DNA of 41,765 bases from a bacterium (GTDB taxonomy: Bacteria > Bacteroidota > Ignavibacteria > Kapaibacteriales > Kapaibacteriaceae). How positions within the stretch are numbered: position 1 is the stretch's first letter; each line of letters begins with the position of its first letter. Positions 31,679-41,765 of this stretch are shown in pieces. A program made the translations under genes and the position numbers. Below the pieces are notes generated by a model. The model saw only the letters and a list, made by a program, of their open reading frames with translations, was not told where the DNA came from and did no database searches. The stretch lies in contig JANJTN010000083.1 of assembly GCA_024711065.1 (NCBI GenBank), forward strand, positions 1 through 41,765, in the 5' to 3' direction.

Positions 31679-34600
31679 TTACGGTAGTCTGGCGCCGAGT
31701 TTGATCTCCCACAGGCGCGTCTGGCGCGTGATGTTGCCGGAGTTGTTCACGGTGCTGGAGAAGTCTGCACGCAGGTAGCGCAGGGCTTCTTCATCAGCCA
31801 GGACGCTCAGTGGCATGGAGATCGTAAAGGTGCTGTTGCCGGAGAAGTCCGAGATCTGGCCGGAGACGCGGTACGTCACGTCGCCGAACAACTGACCGCT
31901 AAGCGTAAGGCGCGATTGTGATACGTCCGAGCCTACGTCCAGCTGAGCGTTCTGGATGATGCCGATATCACCCACAAGATCCGACAACGCGCCGGTAGCC
32001 ACGGCGGAGAAGGCCGAGTTCACCTGACCAACGAAGTCGCCTTGGCCTTCCTGGAACAATTCATCCTGAGTGCGGCCCACCAGAATCAGCATCAATGCGT
32101 CGCCGGCCACCTTGGCGCTATCGCCTACCACTTCGCGCCCTTTGCGCCACACGCGGTAGTTGATCTTCGGCTTGGCCTTGGTTCCGGTGATGGCTAGTTC
32201 GACCTTGTACTCTTCGGTCTTGTCGTTCACCACGCGGCGGTCTTCGTACACGGCCTTTAGATTCAGGGTGGGGTTGGTCAGTCCGCCGGCACTGAAGTTG
32301 AGCTCGCCACTGGTTCGGAAGGGCTTGTAGAACTTATACGTCGAAGCGCCTTCCTTGAGCCGGACCGTGCCGCGGAGATTGGTGGAGTTGTCGCCGAAGC
32401 GTCCGCTGAAGTGCAGCGGCAGTGTTCGGTCTACCTGCTCCAGATCGGCCGTTAGGATCTCCCACATGCCAAAGACCATCGTCAGCAGCGTGCGACCTTC
32501 GAGATAGATGTTCAGGTCAAAGTCGAGCAGGTCCACGAAATCTTCGGCGTTCGACTCGGCAATGGCCTTCAGGGCACTGACCACGAACTGCTCGGCATTC
32601 AGGGGGCTTGCCGCCGAGGTATCCGGAGTGGTGGTGGAAGCCGTGGACCCCTCGCGGACGTAGTCCATGATGCTCTTCTGTCCGTACACGCGCTCGTCCT
32701 GCTGTACGTACAGGAAGGATGTGCGCTTGGCTTTGGTAGAGGAGCGTTCTTCCGGGAAGACGATATCGGAATACCGTACCACCATATCGCCGCTCAGTTT
32801 TGGAGCATCCAGTTTGCCATACAGGCGAATGGGGCGAACGCCCGTCCGCACAACGAGGTCGCCGTAGATCTCCGGGCTGCGCGCTTGGGAAGCCTTGCCC
32901 ATGATCTTCACACCGGTCTTGCCGGTGGAGACCACGGAAAAATCGATGCTATCGGCAGCGAGTCCATCAAAGACCACCACGCCGCGTGCAACGGCCGAGC
33001 CCCCTTTCAGATCACGGTCCAGATTGCGGATCTGTACCGAGTCGATCACCAGGTTGTTGTCGTCCAGATGGATCGCTCCTTCGGCCTGATAGACCAGATT
33101 GGTGGACGAGGCCAGGAAGCGCCCGTTCTTGAACGTGGCCGTACCGGCAAGGCTGATGTCGTCTGCCGTTCCCGTTACGGCGATCTTGCCATTGGCCGTG
33201 CCTCGCACGCTCTCCACCGCAGGAAGGAACGGCTCTATTGCAGCCAATGCCAGGTGGCGGGCCTGAGCTTCCATGTCGATCGGCGCAGTAGGATCCAGAC
33301 GGGTTGCAACGGCGGCAAATCCCAGGTCGAGAGGCAGCGAGCGCACCACCACGTCGAGCGTGTTCTCGGCATCCGGCGATCGGGGATCCGAGATCGACGC
33401 CGTAGCGGTGACCGTACGCTTCTCGTGATGGACGTGGGTCTGCAGCGTACCGATCAACGCGCGGTTGTAGCTCACGCTTTCCGCCTGCAGGTCCAGATCG
33501 ATCACCGGATCTCGCCACGAACCGTTCACCGTAATGTTGGCGGTGGTGACCATGCCGTTCAGGAGACGGATCGGGTCATCTTCACCGAGTGGTGCAAAGA
33601 GAGGGATATCCCGCAGAGGGAACTCCTCCAAACGCACGTTGGCGTTGGTGAATCGTTCGTCAGAGAACTGTCCATTCAGGGTGATCCGCTCTCCATTGGT
33701 TCGTGCGACCTGAAGATCATGGAAGGTAAAGGTGCCTTCGTACATGCCGATCGATGATGGTGCTGTTGTTCTCCAGGCCAGCCCCTTTTCAGGATCGAGT
33801 GAAAAGCTGAGTGAGTCCACATCCAGAACACTGCCCTGTGCGACGTCTCGCAGACTGACCGCAACGGCGAAGGCCATCTCGTTCACACCCGAAGAGGCAG
33901 ACAGGCGTGTAACACCGTCGGATTCGGCTAAGGTGATGCGCGGTCTGCGTAGAACGGTGGAATTGATGACCATCACCGAGTCGCACACGCCGTCGACCTC
34001 CAGCTGGGCTACGCGCGCGTCCGTAGCCAGATCCTTGATCACCAGTCGGCCGGAGGCCGTGGTAGGGTCGGCATAGAACGTCAACGAGTCGCCAGTGATC
34101 TGCAGACCGTCCAGATAGGCAGCGGGAAGGTCGATGGTAATGACGTTCGACGTGCTCGAGATGGTGGTCTGTAGGCGAGCCAATCCCGAGACATACAGAT
34201 CCAGCAGAAAGAGGTTGAGGGGGCTGGCTTCCTTCAGGTCGATGTCGATAAAGGCATCGAACGGCTCCAGGCTGGCCGCCACAGCGGAAACGGAGTCCGA
34301 GGATGGCACCAGGTTCTTGATGCGGGCAGCCACCACGTTGCTCACCGTGCTCGCCGTGGCACCGATCGCACTGATGAGCGACGATGGTTGGTACTTCCCT
34401 TCTACCAGGATCGATCCGAAGTCCGACCGCATACGCACCGATCTCTTGGCTCCGACGCTGGTGGAGAGCAGGTCCAGGTTGAACGGCATCAGACCGCGAT
34501 CCCGAAGGATCAGCATCTGCACACGGCCGTCGACACTGCCGTAGAAATCGTCGATGGTGGTTCCTCGGGCGTTCACCACAAAACCGGAAGTGAGGACGGA

Positions 34601-36328
34601 TGGAAGTGCCGGATCGGAGAACAGCCGCGCCAGATTCAGGTCTTCGGTTCGAACATCGGCGTAGTACCGCGGAAGGTCCGGATCGGTAACGTCCAGCTCG
34701 CCTTTGATGGCGATGGTCTGCCGTGGTTCCAGGGCCGACATGGCATAGATCTCGGACATTTCGTCGAGCGTATCACCCAGGAACGGCGATAGGTCGGCGA
34801 ACAGCGTGTCGATGCGGATCACGCCATGGCCATTGGCCTGGAAGATGCTGCGGAACGTCCGGACCTGGCGTCCGAACACCATCGATCGATCAAGCTCGAT
34901 CTGCGTGGTACCGAACAGCTCCTGTAGCGTAACACCACTGCCGACCATCATTACGCGGCCATTCAGATCCGTTGCCAGTGAGGAGTCGCGATTAAAGACA
35001 GACAGGTCGCCACCGCGCACCTGCATATCCACCTCGTACCCCAGAGTTGGCTTGTCCAGGAACAACGTCATTTCGCCATCGAACGTACCTGGTTGGTCGC
35101 TACCACGCACTTCGAACCATAGGCGATGTTCAGGTTCGCCTTTCATATGAAGATGTTCGATGGTGGTTTGGGTGAGGAACGGCAGCTCCGGCAAGGGAAC
35201 AAACCGCAGGCGCCGACGCACGTCGGCATAGCGAGCGCTGGACCGCGTCAGCTGGATATCGAGGGAAAGGGGCTGCTTGCCGGAGAGATGGTCCACCGTG
35301 CAGCTGCCAACGATGGAGGCGTCACCGGCTCGAAGTGTCATATTGGTCACGTCCAGTCGATCACCCGTGAACGTAACGTCGGCCTTCAACGCATAGTGAT
35401 CCAGCAGATCCACGTCCGGTACAACGTAGTGGAGGTCCGGACCATAGAAGCGCTCGGTTTCGACGCGGCCGATCAACGGATGTTCACGCAGGAGTGAATC
35501 GCTGAAGCCTTCGAACACATCCACACCTTCCATACGGGCTCGCACCCAGAGATCGGTCTGTGGCAGCTCGATGTGCATGGACTGGATATCGATGCCTGTG
35601 GGGGTGGCACGGATCACGGCGTGGAGTTTTTGCAGGTCCAGTGGCCCATTCACGTGATCCCAGCTCAGTCCATTGATCGCCACCACGGCATCGTGCGAAC
35701 GCAGACCAACCCGCGCCGACAGGCTCAGATTCAGATCTGAGAGATCGAGATGCATGGGGTCGAAGCCCGACCCGGTGCCGGGTTCGGTCGTCCGATCGTT
35801 CACACGAAGGCGAGCCCCCTGCACCCAGAAGTGTCGGACCACCACGGTTCCGTCGGGAGGCGCGGACGTGGTGGTATCGGCGGATGGCTTCACGATGTGG
35901 TTGATGTTCCATTCGCCATCGTTGGTGCGAATGATCCGGATGTCCGGGCGTTCCAGGAACACCCGGTTGATCGAGGCCACCCGCACGAACAGCGCGGCAA
36001 GGTCGTAGGACACAGCCAGGCGGTCGGCGGCCAGGACCGTGGTTCCGTGGGCGTACAGCACAGGGCGGTCGATCACAATACCGCGGAAGATGTCGATGTG
36101 AACGTCGTCGGCGGTCAACCGGCCTTCGAGCTGGTCGTTGACCAGGTCCAGGACCACGCCTTTGAACCATTGACGGAACCCGTCGGTATGGGCTACCAGG
36201 ATCAGGAGGGCACCCAGGATCGTGATCGTGCCCAGAGTGCGATACACCAGCAGTAACAACAAGGCCGCAACCCGTCTCCACAGGGGGCGACGCGATGCGG
36301 CCGTGTTCGATGATTCTGGTGTGGTCAT
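31679..36328 (-). CDS. tamB: TamB/DUF490 translocation and assembly module protein
   Basis: A 1549-residue envelope protein. An N-terminal membrane anchor (about 18-45, VAALLLLLVYRTLGTITILGALLILVAHT in pieces) is followed by an AsmA-like segment and a very long beta-rich periplasmic region of the type that forms a hydrophobic groove (TamB/YhdP/VPS13-like). The last 350 residues are the DUF490/TamB domain (GKLDAPKLSGDMVVRYSDIVFP, LRGTVRLKEGASTYKFYKPF, MLILVGRTQDELFQ). Such proteins span the periplasm and help outer-membrane protein assembly or lipid transport. The ATG at 36328 is preferred to an upstream start. It begins 38 bp after the icd stop; no tamA/bamA homologue is adjacent. Confidence 0.88.
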   Translation of the reverse strand: MTTPESSNTAASRRPLWRRVAALLLLLVYRTLGTITILGALLILVAHTDGFRQWFKGVVLDLVNDQLEGRLTADDVHIDIFRGIVIDRPVLYAHGTTVLAADRLAVSYDLAALFVRVASINRVFLERPDIRIIRTNDGEWNINHIVKPSADTTTSAPPDGTVVVRHFWVQGARLRVNDRTTEPGTGSGFDPMHLDLSDLNLSLSARVGLRSHDAVVAINGLSWDHVNGPLDLQKLHAVIRATPTGIDIQSMHIELPQTDLWVRARMEGVDVFEGFSDSLLREHPLIGRVETERFYGPDLHYVVPDVDLLDHYALKADVTFTGDRLDVTNMTLRAGDASIVGSCTVDHLSGKQPLSLDIQLTRSSARYADVRRRLRFVPLPELPFLTQTTIEHLHMKGEPEHRLWFEVRGSDQPGTFDGEMTLFLDKPTLGYEVDMQVRGGDLSVFNRDSSLATDLNGRVMMVGSGVTLQELFGTTQIELDRSMVFGRQVRTFRSIFQANGHGVIRIDTLFADLSPFLGDTLDEMSEIYAMSALEPRQTIAIKGELDVTDPDLPRYYADVRTEDLNLARLFSDPALPSVLTSGFVVNARGTTIDDFYGSVDGRVQMLILRDRGLMPFNLDLLSTSVGAKRSVRMRSDFGSILVEGKYQPSSLISAIGATASTVSNVVAARIKNLVPSSDSVSAVAASLEPFDAFIDIDLKEASPLNLFLLDLYVSGLARLQTTISSTSNVITIDLPAAYLDGLQITGDSLTFYADPTTASGRLVIKDLATDARVAQLEVDGVCDSVMVINSTVLRRPRITLAESDGVTRLSASSGVNEMAFAVAVSLRDVAQGSVLDVDSLSFSLDPEKGLAWRTTAPSSIGMYEGTFTFHDLQVARTNGERITLNGQFSDERFTNANVRLEEFPLRDIPLFAPLGEDDPIRLLNGMVTTANITVNGSWRDPVIDLDLQAESVSYNRALIGTLQTHVHHEKRTVTATASISDPRSPDAENTLDVVVRSLPLDLGFAAVATRLDPTAPIDMEAQARHLALAAIEPFLPAVESVRGTANGKIAVTGTADDISLAGTATFKNGRFLASSTNLVYQAEGAIHLDDNNLVIDSVQIRNLDRDLKGGSAVARGVVVFDGLAADSIDFSVVSTGKTGVKIMGKASQARSPEIYGDLVVRTGVRPIRLYGKLDAPKLSGDMVVRYSDIVFPEERSSTKAKRTSFLYVQQDERVYGQKSIMDYVREGSTASTTTPDTSAASPLNAEQFVVSALKAIAESNAEDFVDLLDFDLNIYLEGRTLLTMVFGMWEILTADLEQVDRTLPLHFSGRFGDNSTNLRGTVRLKEGASTYKFYKPFRTSGELNFSAGGLTNPTLNLKAVYEDRRVVNDKTEEYKVELAITGTKAKPKINYRVWRKGREVVGDSAKVAGDALMLILVGRTQDELFQEGQGDFVGQVNSAFSAVATGALSDLVGDIGIIQNAQLDVGSDVSQSRLTLSGQLFGDVTYRVSGQISDFSGNSTFTISMPLSVLADEEALRYLRADFSSTVNNSGNITRQTRLWEIKLGARLP

Positions 36329-36366
36329 TCCGATGCGGACGTACACCTACCTAGTGGTCGTGTACA

Positions 36367-37752
36367 TCACTCACCCTGTGCCTTGGAGTACCGTGGCTGA
36401 CCATTCGCCGTGTTGAGAAGTTCCACATGACACCACCGGATCCCGAGGCGTTCGACCTCGTTGAGGACCGCCAGCACATCGGCTGTGGTCACCGGTCCGT
36501 CGGAGGTGTATCGGCATCGATGATGATCCACGATCAGGATGTCCGGCTGAGGTCCGGGATAGACCTTAGTTCCGCGATTGGACATCATGGTGAGTTTAAG
36601 GGGGCCGACCTGTTCCGGCATCGGTGGAAGGCCGCCGCTCCACTCGGTAAAGACGTCGGCGCCGACCAGTGTCCACTCTTCCTTGATGTCGGCGGGAACG
36701 GGATGCGTCACGCGGACAGCCTGTTCTTCCACAGCGTTCTCGTGGCGGAGCGGATGCATGTTGGCGATGATGGCTTCCGTGAACTGTGTGGTCGACAGGT
36801 CGCCACCCAGGTCGCGCGTGCGCTGTCCACCGTTCAGGGTCTTCAACAGGGCGTCGTTGATCACATCGGCATGGTCGTACAGGCCCATGTACTGCAGCAT
36901 CTGCACGCTAGACAGCAGCAGAGCGGTCGGGTTGGCCAGGCCTTTGCCGGCGATATCCGGAGCCGATCCGTGGACCGCTTCGAACACGGCACAGTCGCGG
37001 CCTATGTTCCCGCCCGGAGCTACACCCAGGCCGCCGACGAGGCCGGCACACAGGTCGCTCACGATGTCGCCGAACAGGTTGGGTAGTACGAGCACGTCGA
37101 ACTGTTCCGGACGAGACACCAGCTGCATGCAGCAGTTGTCCACGATCACGTCGTCGGCTTCAATGTCCGTGTACTCAGCGGCCACCTGGCGGAACGACTC
37201 CAGAAACAGACCGTCCGTGATCTTGTGGATGTTGGCCTTGTGGACGCACGTAACGCGTTTGCGTCCAAGGGCGCGAGCGGTTTCGAACGCGTAGCGGGCA
37301 ATGGCCATAGACCCCTGACGTGTGATGAGCTTCAGACACTGCGCCACGTTGGGCGTCTGGAAGTGTTCGATGCCGCCGTAGGTATCCTCGATATTCTCGC
37401 GGATCACCAGCAGGTCGATGTTCTCGTAGCGCGACGGTGCGCCGGGGATCGTACGTGCCGGACGCACATTCGCATAGAGTTCGAGGGTCTTCCGGATGGT
37501 GACGTTCACGGACTTGTGTCCACCACCGACAGGTGTGGTGGTCGGGCCCTTGATGGCTACCCCATTGCGTTTGATGCTTTCGAGGGTCTCCGGCGGGACG
37601 CCGTTCCCAAACCGTTCGATGGCTTCCAGACCGGCGATGGCCTCTTCGAAGACCACCGGCACGTTGGCCGCTTCGAAAACGCGAATGAGGGATTCAGCGA
37701 TCTCCGGACCGATGCCGTCGCCTTTGATAAGGGTGACTGTATGAGTGTTCAT
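36367..37752 (-). CDS. icd: isocitrate dehydrogenase, long Thermus-like form
   Basis: A 461-residue decarboxylating dehydrogenase of the TCA cycle. Motifs: LIKGDGIGPEI, the substrate loop GGGHKSVNVTIRK (Ser81, Asn83, Arg87) with LYANVRPAR, VIRENIEDTYGGIEH, the VHKANIHK lysine, LVLPNLFGDIVSDL, and HGSAPDIAGKGLANP. After residue 340 an extra C-terminal domain of about 120 residues follows, as in the Thermus-type enzyme and unlike the 416-residue E. coli protein. NAD versus NADP use cannot be told with certainty. It lies 87 bp after the thiolase gene and before tamB on the same strand. Confidence 0.92.
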   Translation of the reverse strand: MNTHTVTLIKGDGIGPEIAESLIRVFEAANVPVVFEEAIAGLEAIERFGNGVPPETLESIKRNGVAIKGPTTTPVGGGHKSVNVTIRKTLELYANVRPARTIPGAPSRYENIDLLVIRENIEDTYGGIEHFQTPNVAQCLKLITRQGSMAIARYAFETARALGRKRVTCVHKANIHKITDGLFLESFRQVAAEYTDIEADDVIVDNCCMQLVSRPEQFDVLVLPNLFGDIVSDLCAGLVGGLGVAPGGNIGRDCAVFEAVHGSAPDIAGKGLANPTALLLSSVQMLQYMGLYDHADVINDALLKTLNGGQRTRDLGGDLSTTQFTEAIIANMHPLRHENAVEEQAVRVTHPVPADIKEEWTLVGADVFTEWSGGLPPMPEQVGPLKLTMMSNRGTKVYPGPQPDILIVDHHRCRYTSDGPVTTADVLAVLNEVERLGIRWCHVELLNTANGQPRYSKAQGE

Positions 37753-37772
37753 GTTCCTTCTGTTGCTATTTG

Positions 37773-37818
37773 GGTCACGCCACTGGCGTGACCTTTCGGT
37801 GGGCTGTTCGGTGGGCTG
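37773..37818. repeat. palindrome and direct repeat upstream of icd
   Basis: Arms GGTCACGCCA and TGGCGTGACC flank a single C (37773-37793), a perfect 10 bp inverted repeat. Next to it TTCGGTGGGCTG occurs twice in direct succession (37795-37806 and 37807-37818). There is no T run, so it is not a typical terminator for the thiolase gene; an operator or a REP-like element is possible. Confidence 0.6.
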
Positions 37819-37839
37819 ATGTTGTTGGCTGTCCCTCGG

Positions 37840-40578
<2,739 letters not shown>

Positions 40579-40579
<1 letters not shown>

Positions 40580-41004
40580 TGAGCAAGGATCACACCCTCA
40601 GCGTCAGCATCGTCACCCCCACCACCACGGCCTTCGAAGGAACGGCCCTGGCAGTGAGTGTACCGGGCACGAAGAGCCCCTTTCAGGTGCTGTATAATCA
40701 CGCTCCGATCATTTCATCGCTGGACATCGGTGTACTGAAGATCGAAGACCCGAGCAACGCTGTTACGGTGTTCGCTGCTCGCGAAGGTTTCGTAGAGGTG
40801 TTGCGCAACAACGTGAACATCGTGGTCGAAGACCTGGTGTCGGCAACGTCCATTGACGAGGCCGAGGCCGAACAGGCTGTGGCGCAGGCGCGCGTGCGGT
40901 ACAACGAGACCCACGGCCGCGATGCCAAGTCGGACGCCCTGCGAGATCTTCACTGGGCTGAAGCCTGCTGGAGAGCCGCAAAGCTTCTGCGCGAATCGCA
41001 CTAA
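40579..41004 (+). CDS. atpC: F1Fo ATP synthase subunit epsilon
   Basis: A 141-residue rotor subunit. The N-terminal ten-stranded beta-sandwich is recognisable (LSVSIVTPTTTAFEGTALAVSVPG, then VLYNHAPIISSLDIGVLKI and FVEVLRNNVNIVVEDL), followed by a C-terminal helical hairpin (DEAEAEQAVAQARVRYNE and LRDLHWAEACWRAAKLL). It is coupled to atpD by a one-base overlap and followed by a good terminator at 41027. Confidence 0.93.
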
Positions 41005-41026
41005 TGAGCACATCACGCGATCATCT

Positions 41027-41060
41027 GAACGCCATCCCAACGGATGGCGTTCTTTGCTTT
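41027..41060 (+). terminator. intrinsic terminator after atpC
   Basis: GAACGCCATCC (41027-41037) pairs perfectly with GGATGGCGTTC (41042-41052) around CAAC, followed by TTTGCTTT. Confidence 0.88.
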
Positions 41061-41096
41061 CAACCGATCCAACCCCAGTTGGCGGTTAGGGTTTCG

Positions 41097-41104
41097 TAGT
41101 TTTG
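41097..41104 (+). promoter_or_regulatory. candidate -7 box (TAGTTTTG) for guaB
   Basis: A full TAnnTTTG match 32 bp before the guaB ATG. A TTG at 41079-41081 is 15 bp upstream, slightly closer than usual. Confidence 0.45.
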
Positions 41105-41136
41105 TCGATTGCACCACCTCCCTACCTGTGAATCCC

Positions 41137-41765
41137 ATGATGGATGGCAAGATCAGAGCCGAAGGCATCACGTTTGACGATGTCCTTCTTGTGCCGCGGT
41201 ATTCCGACGTGCTGCCCCGAGACGCCGACACGTCCACGCGCCTCACCCGCAAGTTGCGCCTGCACATTCCCGTGATCAGTGCGGCCATGGATACGGTCAC
41301 CGAGTCCGGAATGGGCATTGCCATCGCTCGCGAAGGCGGCATCGGGATCATTCACAAGAACATGTCCATTGCCCGGCAGGCCGAAGAGGTGGACAAGGTG
41401 AAGCGATCCGAAAGCGGGATGATCCTCAAGCCGATCACCCTGAGCAAGACCTCCACAGTTGAACAAGCGCGCGCCTTGATGGCCAAGTACCGCGTAAGTG
41501 GCTTCCCCGTGATCGAAGAGAACGGTCGGCTGGTCGGCATCGTCACGAATCGCGACATGCGGTTCGCAACGGACCCGCGGATGTCCGTCAGCCAGATCAT
41601 GACGTCCGAAGGACTCGTGACCGGCAAGCTCGGCACCACCCTCGAAGACGCCGAACGCATCCTGCAACAACACCGCATCGAGAAGCTGCCCATCGTGAAT
41701 GACGACGGCACACTGGCCGGGTTGATGACCGTGAAGGACATTCAGAAGAAACGCAAGTATCCTCG
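41137..41765 (+). CDS. guaB: IMP dehydrogenase (5' part; runs off the window)
   Basis: The first 209 codons of the enzyme that oxidises IMP to XMP, the committed step of GMP synthesis. The N terminus ([21 protein letters not shown]), the barrel strand [32 protein letters not shown] (in pieces) and the start of the paired CBS domains ([35 protein letters not shown] and a second half [19 protein letters not shown]) are clear. The catalytic Cys loop lies beyond the window. ATGs at 41137 and 41140 are both possible; an in-frame GTG at 41128 is less likely. Confidence 0.96.
   Translation, partial: MMDGKIRAEGITFDDVLLVPRYSDVLPRDADTSTRLTRKLRLHIPVISAAMDTVTESGMGIAIAREGGIGIIHKNMSIARQAEEVDKVKRSESGMILKPITLSKTSTVEQARALMAKYRVSGFPVIEENGRLVGIVTNRDMRFATDPRMSVSQIMTSEGLVTGKLGTTLEDAERILQQHRIEKLPIVNDDGTLAGLMTVKDIQKKRKYP

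Overview
The window looks like chromosomal core DNA from a GC-rich member of the Bacteroidota/Chlorobiota (FCB) group, plausibly Ignavibacteria or Kapabacteria. That placement is an inference. It rests on secreted proteins with C-terminal type IX secretion (Por/T9SS-like) sorting domains, on Bacteroidota-style promoters (TTG, about 19 bp, TAnnTTTG) directly in front of tRNA and housekeeping genes, and on an isolated atpD-atpC pair like the one known in Chlorobium. I see no insertion sequences, phage genes, integrases or CRISPR arrays. Coding density is high and no gene-free stretch exceeds about 260 bp.

Layout. 1-4823 (minus): a tight operon of an amidohydrolase-like protein without metal ligands, an alpha/beta hydrolase, an M1 aminopeptidase and pdxH (cut by the window edge). 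5086-5313: tRNA-Pro, then a heptamer tandem repeat with a fold-back arm that runs into the stop codon of a small lipoprotein gene (5311-5946, minus). 6141-11300 (plus): a large secreted thioredoxin/NHL-propeller protein resembling NHLRC2, then a long RelA/SpoT enzyme. 11367-14975 (plus): nuoJ, nuoK, a thioredoxin-fold lipoprotein, a stand-alone UmuD-type peptidase and a duplicated DUF4397 surface protein. 15004-15296: terminators and a tRNA-Val/tRNA-Leu operon. 15324-16660 (minus): NifU-C and Mrp Fe-S proteins. 16851-21714 (plus): three secreted proteins, two of them tandem BNR/sortilin-type paralogues. 21725-26705 (minus): FAH-family hydrolase, GT87 and cellulose-synthase-like glycosyltransferases, LptE-like lipoprotein and a glyoxalase-II-like hydrolase. 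26774-31551 (plus): nuoA-nuoB-anmK-GT-C mannosyl/arabinosyltransferase-like gene, then acyl-CoA dehydrogenase. 31557-31672: an octamer tandem repeat and a hairpin. 31679-39012 (minus): TamB, isocitrate dehydrogenase, thiolase. 39170-41765 (plus): atpD-atpC and the start of guaB.

Themes. Respiration and central metabolism are present as fragments (NADH dehydrogenase split into nuoAB and nuoJK, the F1 beta/epsilon pair, isocitrate dehydrogenase, thiolase, acyl-CoA dehydrogenase). A second theme is the cell envelope: TamB, LptE, three polytopic or cellulose-synthase-like sugar transferases, AnmK and about six probable type IX-exported proteins.

The signals I consider least explained are: (i) a dispersed AAGGGG(G)CT motif in at least 24 copies on both strands, well above a simple base-composition expectation; (ii) two unrelated short-unit tandem arrays (7 bp and 8 bp), each abutting a stop codon in a gap between convergent genes; (iii) an amidohydrolase homologue that has lost its whole metal site; and (iv) a bacterial NHLRC2-like secreted protein.
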